From contig CM068582.1 in NCBI GenBank assembly GCA_035048485.1, positions 14,381,001 through 14,445,000 on the forward strand: 64,000 nucleotides of DNA. Reading direction: 5' to 3'. Made by a program: the position numbers and the translations under genes. Shown here one piece after another: positions 39,101 to 52,500 of the stretch; positions within the stretch are counted from its first letter, which is position 1; each line of letters begins with the position of its first letter. Source of the DNA: Pteria penguin. Lineage: Eukaryota; Mollusca; Bivalvia; Pterioida; Pteriidae. The notes under the pieces were generated by a model that made no database searches, had not been told where the DNA came from, and saw only the letters and a list, made by a program, of their open reading frames with translations.

Positions 39101-42100
39101 ACTAGAAGTTTTCAGCTAAAGGAATATAAAGGTAACGGCTAAAATGAAAATTAACTAACTTTTTGAAGAAAGCGGTTGGTTGGTTAGCTGAATGATATTT
39201 TACATCGCAATTAATAATTTTTTGAATATATTGTGACATAAAATCAGGAGGTAACCAACCAACACAGTGGTGCAATCTGGGTACGGAACCCAGATTGTTT
39301 GTATTGCAAGCTATTTGCTTAACCACTATACCAGGTGTGCAACTGTAAAAAAGGGAGGCCCGGAATGCAAATTTCAAATCGTAGAAAGTTGCCATTAAAT
39401 CCAGTGAGTGTGTAATGAAACCCAGTCACTTAAAGGATGTCTTAATCCCCTTTAGCAGGTATTTCTACTAAATTCTGAACACTGGATCAAGATAAAAACA
39501 GTGATAGCAAATCTGTGATAATGCAATGTATTAAATGCCTTATCAAAACTTACCTTGATTGCTTCTATGCTAAGCATGAGAAATTTATAATGTAAACAAT
39601 GTGTATAAACCTGATAAAATAAATCACTTGGGTATCACTTACTTCTTGATTTTCATGTCCCAGTAAATCACTTAGCACTTTTAGTGTCTGATGGGCATTC
39701 CCTTCACATCTCTTTTTTCCTACAATAAAAATATTTGTTCATTACATCTACAGAAGAACATAATAATTAGGACTTGTGCTTTGTCAAAAACAGAATGGTT
39801 ACTTCATTTACATGTAAGATCTCTTATCGGTACAAAATGTTTTCAAGAAAAAATTCAAAAGCAATGCAAAAACAGAGAAATAACAATACATCAAAATGAA
39901 AGATGTGTTACTGGTGTTAGTCTTAGTACTTAAAACACCCCAAATTCTTATATAAAAGCGTATTTCAAATCACCAATACTTTCAAAAACTATGACATTTA
40001 AGTCTTCACATTTTATGGTTATTTTCATAATTCTGAGCTATACCCTATAGGTATCTGATATGAGAACCATTGTGTCATCCTACACATCCTATATAAGGCC
40101 ATGTAAAATTAATTCTTTGTTTCTAAGACACCATCAAATTTTCTGCCAACAAGTCTTATTTATTGCAACTTCAGAAAAAACGGCCGCTATACCTCCGTTT
40201 TGATCCATTGTTAAATATAAAATATCTATTTTAGAACATGTTTTTCCTGTAGGGGAAAGAGAAAGTGCTTTGTCAGTGTTAATAAAATGCTTAATGTAAT
40301 GCTGTTACCAAAAAACATATTTATGACCTTACTTGAAAGTAGCCCATAATAACAATACAAATGCAAATACAGAAAAAAAGATAGCTTTGTTCTAAGCATT
40401 AAAGTTAACTTTAAGGAAGAAACAGTTGGGCAATGGACGATTCTTCCATTTGTAAAAGATACATCAATTGCCCAACTACTAAAGGATGTTTTGTCAAACA
40501 AAGATATGAAAGTTCAACTGCACGTGTATCCCAAGGCCGAGGAAACGCTTTATATAGTATTGTGTGGGGAAAAATACAAAACATAAATACCCTACCTACC
40601 GTGCCACTTTTTTGAGACCCTATTATCTGAGAAACATAGAATTAATATTACATGGCCTTAGCATAAATCTTGTCACTTCATATCCTTTTATTTGACATCA
40701 GTTTCCAAAGAAATGACTTATATTACACTTACTCTATGTAAAACATCCAGTCAAAGGGCAGATAACTCTATATTACAAAGATAGTCAATAGTCTGTAGAG
40801 CTAGTCAACAGTCTGTAGTGCTATTCTGAGTTTATGTCACATGAGTTTTATCACATTAAACAGTCTGATAAGCCTGACCTGATGTTCTGAGACAGAGATT
40901 CATGAGTAGTGCTACAGAGTATTCCAGCGTGTAGTCAGACAGGGCATCATTGTCCTCCAAGACCGTCACAAGCCACTCTATTAAACCAGCCTCTATCATG
41001 GCCGTCTGTAGATTGCGTCTGAAAAAAATCAAATTTTTGCTATACTTAATCTTAACTGTTATTCTTGTAGATAAATATTTAAGCAAAATTTTACATGAAA
41101 TAAAATATACACCAATAGAGAATTCAGTTATCAACAGACAAAAAAAAAAAAAATTGGCATTTTTCATTGAAAAAAAAAAATTAGGATTTTAAAAGATTAA
41201 TACATTTGTATGTCATTATTTTCTTGAGATTTCATTATCTGAAATTAGATAAGGAACAAACACTTCCTATCACAAAATGTTGCATTCTATACCTATAGAC
41301 ATCTATGACTAAGTTTGTTTTGAATTTCACCAGAGTTTATTCATAAATAATAAAGTTACCAAGAACTGAGTTTATTTCAAACCAAGTTTTCAGTTAATAT
41401 ATAATTTATTACAGCTGCCTGTAATTTATTTTCTTACCCAGTTCTGGGATTGTTTTAATTCACTTCAACTCAGCAGGATCTATGTTAGTTTTTATAATTA
41501 CATGGATCTAAGTTTGTTTTTAAGTCTCCCGCAGAAAGCCACTGACCTCGTATCTACAATCACCTAGTACTGCTCCATTCTAGTCTGAGCTAGAATCATT
41601 AACTACATTACATACCTAAATTTAGTGTTTTAAACAATTACCTAAGGCTGAGTTTTTGCAATGCTCCTAAAACCATTTCTCGAGTGATAGATTCCTCCTT
41701 TTCACTGTGAAGGTTGTCTAGTAATGCTTTGAATAGATCCTGATTCTGAGCTAAATATGTCCTCCCTGTTGGGTATAGAAATTTTAAACATTTTTACTAA
41801 TTCTTTCCTGCATTCTGTTTTATATTCTTATACAATATTAGTACTTGTGGACCAACCACACTTATTCTTGTACCCTGTACATGAATCCTTAGGACTATTA
41901 CTTTTGGTCCAAAATAAGTTCAAGTCCACTATTTTGAGGCTACATGTAGTACATGTAAGTTCTGAATTGAGCTAGTTGACAGGAACCTGAACTAACCCCA
42001 TTGTTTAGTTAAAACTGTGATCACTTGATCATGTTATGAGCTATTATTGATGTAATCTTTAGAAACATATATGTTTCTAAAGACGGGAAACACCTTATAA

Positions 42101-45100
42101 TACATTTACATTTTCCAGTTTTCTTAATTATCTTGAGGGAAAAATCTATCATTTTTTTTTTTTATTTACGGCTGGTATATTGTACTTGGCTAGAAGATTT
42201 CATTTTCAAACTAATTAGTAATGAGAAAAGTAAAATTTGATCCTCTCATGTCAGCGTAAATGTATAACTACATGCATCAAACAAAAGACAGTAGACTCTG
42301 CAAGTTGAACAAACAAATCAGAGTAACATGTGCTTGTCTTTGTCTAAGTATAATTTCATATACATATTTATTCATATTTTTCTGTACATTTGTAAGGATG
42401 CATTCTTTACCTGCACATAGTGAAGCAAAGGCATTGAAGAGTCGAGCCGTCGTCTGCTTCACAATTTCATCTGTAGACGTTAACAGTCCTAAAACTGCAG
42501 CCTGAAAATAATAAAGTTATCGTTCCTTGCAATAAATGTTAGACTAAACTTCAAGTCTGTTGTCTTAGAGCAAAAAAGTAAAATAAACAAGAGGCCCAAG
42601 TGGGCCTATATCGCTCACCTGAGTACCTATATTATCAGTCATGCATGAAGGAAGAATTCATTTATTTTTGCATTAATGTGACTAAGTCAACACAGATGTT
42701 GAAAATATGTCAAATTTTATTTCAGGCTAGAATAAAAAACAACACTTTTTTGCACATCCATTCAGGTGATTTTGATATTAAGCATTTCCTTTGTCTCTGC
42801 AAGAAGTCATTCAGGGCAACAAGTTAGTCATTTTCTTTAGGTGGGGCCTTTTGTTGACTGATTTCAAGTCTGGGTCATGAACAACAATTGTTTCAAATAT
42901 TGTCCAGATCTAACTTAAAATTGCCTAATTTCAAATGTTGAGTGTTGAGAGTAAAAACTTATTTAGATGTGTAAAGAAATGAAAAAAAAATTTTGACCAC
43001 AGCTGGATTTGAACCGCTACTCTCCATATTTCAATTACCAAGTGGTATATGTACTATTGTGAGAACTGCTTTTTAGACATGGTGGCATTATCTGTTAACC
43101 AATTTGGATGAAATTTACCAAATTGATAGAGGACTTTTAGTACTTCATGTATTCCATGTTTCATTAAAATCTTTCATGTGGTATAACAGCAGAAGTGAAA
43201 AATGTGATTGAATTGTTCCTATACACCCTCATTTGGAAGTCTTAAAAAATTCATAGAAAATCCAAAAATTGAGATATTGACAAAATTCTTTCAAAGTAAC
43301 AATCCTTACCATAATTATGATCACAATAGTCCATAAGAAATCATCATTATCAATTAACTAGGAAATATGACACTTTTTTCTGCATTGAATCACCAAGTCC
43401 AAAGAAATGTCGAAAAAAATTCTAAAATTTGATTTTGGAAGGGAACCAAAATGACAATACATCTTCACTCATCCCTCTAGATCATTTCTATGCATTCTGT
43501 TTGTCTCTGTATACAGCCCGTATGAAAAAGAATATTGTTAAACGAGGGAACTCTTGTGTGACCTACTCTTGACTATGGTGGCGCCACCTGTAAAGAGGTC
43601 TGGACGAAAACAACAGAATTTGAAGAGGATCATAAGTGACTTATTTCTACCAAGATTTATTAAAATCCTTCACACAGTTTTGTAGAAAAATGTGAAAATG
43701 TGAAAAATGGCCAACCCCCCCTTTTTTTTTTGGAAGTCTTAAAAGTAAAATTCCTAATTTCATATGTTGAGTGTTGAGAAACATCTAAAAACTTATTTAG
43801 ATGTGTAAAAAAAAAAATTTTTTGACCACAGCTGGATTTGAACCGCTACTCTCCATATTTCAATTACCAAGTGGTATATGTACCATTGTGAGACCTACTT
43901 TTAAACATGGTGGCATTATCTGTTAACCAATTTGGATGATCCACACAAAAAACAAAACCTTTGAAAAGGACTATGAGTACTTGCATCCTACCCAGTTTTA
44001 TCACAATCCTTCAAGTTGTTCTGTAGATCAAGTTGAAGATATGAAAAATTGTCCCCCCCCCCCCCTTTTCTTGAAAGTCTTAAAAAATTCATAAAAAATT
44101 CAAAAATCGAGATATTGAAAAAATTCCTTCACACCAGCATTCCTTACCATAGAAATGATTAAATGAAACCAAATGAATGCATCAATGTTTACTAAAAGAA
44201 AATAATAACTCTTTAATGCATTAAAATAACAAAGTCCAAAATATAAATGAAAAAACGTCAAAAATTTGATTTCGGAATGGAACCAAAAATATCAACACTT
44301 CTTCCCATATGCCTCTATCTCATTCCTATGCAGTCGGTTTGTCGCTGTATGCACCCAATCTGAATAAGAAGTTTGTCAAAAGAGGGTACCCTCTGTGACC
44401 TACTTTTGTCTGTGGTGGTGCCACCTATTCATGGATCCTGACAAAGATGACCACATTTGTCGGGGACCTTGAGTATTTGATGCATGCCAAGTTTCATTGA
44501 ATTCCAGCAAGTGGTTCCGAAGAAAAAGTTCAAACTGTGAAATGTTTACACCAATTATCCCACCCCCCCTTTTTCTTGAAAGTCTTAAAAAATTCATAAA
44601 AAATCCAAAACATAAAATATTGAAAAATTTTCTTTGCAGTAGTATTTCTTACCATCAAAATGATCAAATTAAACCAAATTAATGCATCAATGTTTACTAA
44701 AAGAAAAAAATACCTCTTTTCTGCATTAAAATTACCAAGTACAAAAAAACGTCAAAAAAAAGTCAAAAATTTGATTTCGGAATGGAACCAAAAATAACAA
44801 CACTTCTTCACAAATCCCTCTAGATCATTCCTATGCATTTGGTTTGTCTCTGTATGCCCCCGGTCTGAAGAAGAAGTTTGTCAAAGGAGGGTACCCTCTT
44901 TGACCTACTTTTGCCTGTGGTGGCGCCACCTGTTGATGAATCTGGACGAAAAACAACAACACTTGTAGGGGACCATGAGTACTACATGCTTATCAAGTTT
45001 CATCAAATTCTGTTCAGTGGTTCTGGAGAAGAAGCCGAAAATGTGAAAAGTTAACGACGGACGACGGACGGACGACGGACGGTGATTGATCACAATAGCT

Positions 45101-46490
45101 CACTTGAGCGTTTGGCTCAGGTGAGCTTAAAAAAAAAAAAAAAAAGAAAGAGAGAAAAAAAAAATCAGTTAAAATCAGTTCAAACGAAGAGAGGCTTAAA
45201 TTATTTGAGTTAACAAATCAATATGGCTTTTTCATTAAACTTTAAACATAACCTGAAAGCTGTATACCCTATGTTCGCTAGTAGAATGCATATTATGGGT
45301 TGATGTATTCTAAATTGTTTTGAATATATAAATAAGCCTAAAACATATTTAAAAAGGACCCTTGCAAATATTGGGATCAAAATCGTCGTATTAAGTGAGA
45401 TATGGCATTCTAAAACACGATGTTTGTAAACAGAATGTTTACAACCAACTTATCACGTGATCTAATTCAGAAGCCGCTGCATCACGGACACTGGTGGAGG
45501 GCGAGGTAAATAAACTTGATGAGTAACTTTAAAAATCTGTATTCAAGTCTGCTAAAGTTAGTATTGACTGAAATCGATTTCTTTTGGAGTCTCCCTTCAT
45601 AGTATTTGTTTTAAGTAAACTGCGCATGTGCGAAGTCAGGTCATGGTTGTATTTATGGAATACCCACTTTATTTACGAAGTATTTTCTTTTTATTTTGAT
45701 ATCTCCGAGGGTTTGAAGCAACAAAAGATGTTATTAACGCAAAGTTAATAACTTCAGCCATACGAGAAAAATACAGTTTTTGTTTTACATGCGCTAATTT
45801 TTGAAATTACACTGAATTGTAGGGTATACAACTTTAAGGTTCTCCCTTTTCTCTGCAAATTAGTTTTTTTTTTGTCATACAAATCAACACAGAGATATTC
45901 CATATTTATAGTACTAACCCTGTGCTGGCCTGCTTTGGCACATCCCAGTAAGTCATGGTCCCTGTATGATGTCATAGTAGTGTCTCTCTGCTGAGGACTA
46001 GACTGTGTCAAACGCTGTGATAGAAATTTAGAAGATAAAAATAAAGCCAGTTTTAATATTAATACTTTATTTTCAAATGAAAAAAAAACCTTGGTTTAGT
46101 CCATAAAAAAGTCCACATTTTAGAATGAGATCCCCCCCAAATATATGTACATGTAGGATACCATTAAAAAATCGAACATCTTTAAAAGTAAACTAGAATT
46201 TCTTTTAAATAAATATAAACAGAAAATCTTCAGATTTGTTTGCCACCTGATGGAGCATTTGGTCTTACGTATGAGAATGAAACAGCCCATGTAGAATACA
46301 ACAGAAAAACATAAATCCTTTTACCAATTAGTGGTTAAGCTTGCATCTTACCCATCTCAAGGCTTGTAGTAAGAGGGCTTTGCGTTTGTTTACTGCATGG
46401 GCCATATCACTCTTGACTTTCTCATAATCCAGGGGAGGATAAGTGTCTGATTCCTGAGTACCAGGTCTACAAAAATAATACTTATATTTA

Positions 46491-46541
<51 letters not shown>

Positions 46542-49500
46542 CACTAATGGAACAGAAAAACATTTGGTACCATAGAGCAAATACTAAATCAAACAATTGA
46601 TATCAAATACAGTCAAACCTATCTATTAAGGTCAGCTAATGGAAGAGTCAAAAGTGGCCTTTATAGACAGGTGGCCTTTATACAAAGGTCTATTATCTAG
46701 GAAAACATAGATATTGGGAATTTAAAATGTGACCTTTATAGACAGGTGACTACTTAGTAGAGGTGACCGCTAAGACAGGTTTTACTGTATATCAAATTTG
46801 CTTTTAACAAATTGGACACGGGGTGATGTCACGCTGCGATCTAATCAAAGATTATCTCTGATGACCTTGATGATGACCTTGGGGATAAACGTGGTGTTCA
46901 TCATAGACTGTAAGGTAAATTTACACATACCCTTGTGGTGCTATAGACTGCCGGAGAAACTGACTAGCTGTGCCAGGGCGAGTAAAGTCAACAGATCCCT
47001 GCATATGCTGACTAAATAATCGTGAACATATTTCCTGAAGGTATTCTGGATTGATCTATGTAAGGAAAAGTATAAATAATGAGCGAGTGAGTTTTACACT
47101 AAATATAATTTTCCTATTAATCATCGATGATCTGCAAAATGATCAAATAAGTACTACAGTATACATTAATGACAAATAGTTTTAGTTTCTTGTATTTTAA
47201 CGTTTTTTAAAGATTTTAAATTTATCAGTAAAAAACAGTATGTCTACTCACTGGCTTGCCTTGTACTGTATTTTCCAAGGCATCTACTAAATCTGCAGTT
47301 ATTCCTATCAGATTATGATAGTCCGCCTACAAAGTAAATCTTTTTATTAAGTACATGTAAATCTAAAGTTAATTCAGCATCATTACTTTGTAGACATCCC
47401 TTCTTTAATTTCATCGGGAACCTTTCATGGAAGAATGAGCTTTTATGCACAGATAGCTGATTAGAAATATTCTAAATTAGAAGAATATATGAATTTTAGT
47501 AGGACTTCTTTTTAGGAAAAGCTGGTAATAAAGAACGAAACAAGAAACCAAGTATTTCAAATTTAATAACTTCATGAGGTCCTGAAAATGAGTAAGTAAG
47601 AATCTCAGAAAAAAAAATTCAGAATGGTGTGCTTTAAAGTAGAAAATGAGAAATATATGTATGTAATTCAGAAAGTAACTTTGTATCTTCATTGAGCTTT
47701 CTTTTATAGAAAACTGATGACAGGAGTAGAACATATGTATTATAAAGTACATCCCTTTAAAATATGTAAGAAAACCGAACAATAGTCTAAGAATGCAGAG
47801 AATCAGTAGACAGAACACAAAAGTACAATGTATATTTCATGTGGTCAATAGTAAGTAAAGCATTACTCAACTGAGATAAGGTAACACTCATGGAAAGCTA
47901 TTTTTACCATTTTTTACGTTAATATTTCAAAGTTGACAGCTGCTTTGACAAATTATATATAGAAAGCCTTTGTCTCCTCTTTCACAATTATAAATAAAAT
48001 GAAAGGCTACACAAAACTCAAACGTTGATACGTTGATACGTTAAACAAACTGAAAGAAGCAGAACTACAACATTACACAAGACCAACATTTATAACACTT
48101 CTAGAACATAAACTGGTAAAATAAAATATTGTGAAATCAGCACAAAGTATTATCATTCCTTTCTATAACTAGAAAACTGACAAAGTCATAAAGGGCCCTG
48201 CTGTATGACCTTAACCTTTGACTCTGAAATTTACAGGCAAATTCCTCTCCTCATTCTGCATCTGTGTGTGAAATTTAAAAGCTGTAGGTTGCAAACTTTT
48301 TTGGGTTTTTTTTTTCCATGTCAACCACAGTGTTGACAGCCGTACAGACAGACATTGTACTCATCAGGCACCTTGAACAATGCTTGGACTGAATAAGGGA
48401 ATCTCTTAATGTCACATTTATGTTTAGATAAAACTTTGTTTTGGCAATTAAATAGTCGACGAATTCAAATAAAGGAGTAAGTTTCTCCTTAAATCAGTAA
48501 CTCTTTCAGTACCTGATTATCTTCACAGTGTCTAGGTTTGAGATTACGCTGTGCTTCATTACGACCCCTGACAATCATCGCTAAATGCATTCAAAAGTCG
48601 CATGGCGCTGTATGATGTAATACATTTATTTACAACAATGGACCACTTAGAGGCCTCCTTTTAAACACAGTTTGGTCAGATGCAAAACAAAGGCTTATTT
48701 ATTTACATAATTTAAACTTCTAAAAAATTTTAAACTGTTTATTTTATTTTGCAAGTCTAAATCAATTTTCGCTAATTTGTTAAGAAGTTTGTTACAGCAT
48801 TACATACATACATAGAAGTTCAAGAAAACTGTCATTTTCGCAAGGAATGACACATAATACATTTGTACCTTACAAAGTTCATTAAACATATGAAATGTTT
48901 TTCCAAAAATTAAATGACATCTGTTCTTCATATAGGATGCAGCCATGTTTATTTACATATTTTTGACGTATCATGTGGGTTTCTCGATTTATCTTGTTTT
49001 TGGATATACCGTCCATCCCATTGACAGCCCAATGAAATCTCATAGCACCAGCCTGACTTTTGAATTGTGATATTTGTCATAGGATGTGGTGAAGCACAGT
49101 GTAATCTCAAACCTTCATGCTGTGAAGATGGTACCTAATTTGTTCTAAACAATCTTTTTATGGCATAAAAGTAAATCTAACATGGACAAATAAAGGATAC
49201 ACTTTAGGCCCTGGATTAGAAACACAAACTGACAAAGCACTCACCATTTCCTTTACTTGTAAATTTCAACATATGCAAGTTATGTCACAACGCAATGCTT
49301 TACAACAATATACACCATCAACTTTTCAGTTAATAAAATTAGAAAACTTCCTTTAAGGCCTCACACCACACAAGTGCTCAGTCTACCTTAAATGCTTCTT
49401 GTTGACTCTGATAAATTACAATGAAAAGATCTATTGTCATCATTAAGCCGAGAGGCTAATTCATCCATATTAAACCAGTGTCAATTACAAAATCAACATT

Positions 49501-52500
49501 TAAAACCATTTTCCTTACTTCTAAGTCTCAATTTCCACACAAATACAAATTTCCTAGAGTACGCATAAAATTAGAAAACTAATCAGAAAGATGTAAATTA
49601 TCAATTTAATTAAAGATAATTTTATAAAATACAAATTCAAAGCTTGCATATCAAAACAAGCTGAGCTAAAACAATGCTGTGTTTCTACCATATACATGTA
49701 CTTGCACTGATGTATTCTGCCATTCTGAATATTTTTGCCAATAAAAAGAAATTTGGAATTCCTAGATCCTTTATAATCTCAATTTTATGTTTTCATTTTT
49801 TTTTTTCAAATCTATGCAACATTTTTTTAAAATCTTACTAAGTTTATATTTATAACACCTCTTTCAACTTAAAAAAAGTAGAAAAACAACATGTTTTTTT
49901 GGCTTTTCAAAAATGAAGATATACTTGTGCATACAAGTTTCATTCTGTGTGAATTCATGATGTGTAAAACAATGTTTTATATAGCATACAAATAGCATGC
50001 ATGCAGAAATTAAATCAACCCCTGTACCATGTGATAACTCCCACAAAGTCGTCACTTTGAAGAACCTGAGAAATGGATGCCAAATGTCTCCCACTAAGTA
50101 GTGGTTACATAAACCAAGCAACAGACATGAAAGCTTAATCTTATACCAAAAGCTCCATTGGATTATACAATCAATGATACAGAGTTTATTATGAATGTGT
50201 ATATACTTCTATTACTAAATATCTGCATGCATGAATGCATTCTACTTTTCTTTCTTAAATGCAATGTATGAAGTGTGCTACATCTGACTTGCAAGTTGTA
50301 TGGAAATGGAACAACCTATTATCTCAATACATTCAGTCATCTGATTGCGTCAAATGATATGCTTACCTAAGATAGGAGACATATCACAATGATTTGTGAT
50401 GAAAGTTTAATAAGATACTAAGGTTGCATCAGCCAAAAATAACACCTTTTTAAAATTAAACAGAACTGAAAAGAACTGATATTACAGTGAAGTGTTTCAC
50501 CCTTAATATTTAGCATTGATCTTAACTCTTTGTTGTACCAACTGTCTATCTGCCTGCTTTTAAATTCCAGTTTCTAGCTTTTTAAAAGTACATAATGCAG
50601 TAAGTTTCTTAAGATATATGTACAAGAGATTTTTGTTTCGAAATATTTATGTGTATTCAAATATTTTTTATACTTCATGTGTTCTTCGATTTTTCAACTC
50701 AAAATCTTTGTGGAATCTCTAAATGCAATTATTATTCAGTACATTTTTATGTTTTCAGTTTCATTTTCCATTTCACTGAGATAACTCCATGATACTTTAT
50801 TCAATAGCTGCATTTAATGCCTTGGCTATACATAAAAAGATTGGATAAAACTACTAAAACTTAATTTGTATTTCAACATTCAAATCATAACACAAACTAT
50901 ATAAAATGCAAGTACTCTAGATGAACAACATGCTTTCTATTACTGTTCATATACAGTATATAATACACTTACCCCAAAATTCACTGTTCCAAAACATGCA
51001 AAAATGAGCAGAAAATTTTATCAAGGTGCAACCTATACACATTTACATAATTACATTATGGTAGGCTTTGTATATCATGCAATGTTCTGACCAATTGTAC
51101 TGACTGACTAAATCAAAATGTATAAATTTTTTTTTTTCATCTCTACAACTAGTTTTACATCAGATGCAAAAGCAAAATCTGCAAAACAATGATTAATTTG
51201 AGTATATAAAACATTTTACGCAGCACCTAGGTCTAAATCTATTGCATGAAAAACAAAAGCCTACTGGGAATATGACACAGCTAAGATTTCCTCTGACCTG
51301 TACACGGTTATGGCGCTTAATATAGGACATGGTCTTTCTCTCCGCATCTACAAGCTGTTGCTGTAAACGTGAAATCTGCTGAAACTGGTCTGCGGGAGAG
51401 AGAGTTTTATGCATTTATGATACCTATCAACCAACAGATAAGTATGTCATCATTAGACAAGTATATCGATGTATCAAATGACTTCAATATGATACCTTTA
51501 CTTTTTTGTTTTTTTTTTCACTTATTTTAATTTTTTTCAACATATTTTTTACAAAAATGACGATTACTTTAAAATTTCTTGCCTCTCTGTAAAATTTTCA
51601 ATTATCTGTATACAAGCATCCAACTTTTTGTCCATTATATTTACTGTGAAAATATCCTTTTAATTACTGTTTTGCATAAAGAATACTGTGCAATCTAAAA
51701 ACTCTTGTTTAACTACACTAAAATTTGAAATATGATAGTGTTTGTATTTTATTCCAGTAGTATTAATACATCAACATTTAAGTCAACATAATACGTCAAT
51801 ACTGACATGTCAATGACATCTCTACAAACAGAGTGATCCCTCTGAAATAAGATGTGATTCATATTTGGTAAAGCCAAAAGAAATATATGCATGTTTCCTG
51901 TAGCCCGCCCAACCTTAATTTTTTGCCCCGACCTAAACTTTTTTATTGAATTTTCAGTAAAAAATCATAACGATATCGAATATTTGCTTTAAGATGAAAT
52001 TTTGATATCCAAGGTAAAATTGTTTGGGCAAAAATAAGTAATAGCCACTTGTGTGTGGTCCAAAATGTCTAAATGCACTCTAGTTGACATCAAACATCGA
52101 TTCAGTAATAATTAAAACATTAAAAAAAAAAAGATACCAACTTATCCACCTTAATTTTTTTTTCAGCATGTCACAGGAAACATGCAATTTTTTTTGTTTG
52201 GCCTAAGCAGAGCCTCAAATTAATGGTATCAATGAAAAAAAAGTATGTAATGAGATAGTAGATCTTAATCATGTAAACTTCAGTTTCAAGATCAAGTTTT
52301 CAGAAATGTACTTGTTGTAAAATCAAATTTTAATGAAATAACCAGGAACAAGAGACATATTGATACATTCAATAATATAGCACATCAACCAAGGCAATCA
52401 AAATATGAAATACCAAGTACAAATATTTATACATGTTTCTAATCATTTATCCCACATTCAGTTAAAGGTAAGCAATGGCATTCATGAATTGTCCCCCCCC

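Noticed and set aside
40433..40615. Plus-strand frame near 40.4 kb
   Set aside because: Lies in an ARMC9 intron and has no similarity or splice support.
42997..43910. CRISPR-like array from recurring blocks
   Set aside because: The repeats are long, diverged and of unequal spacing inside a eukaryotic mobile element. No CRISPR features.
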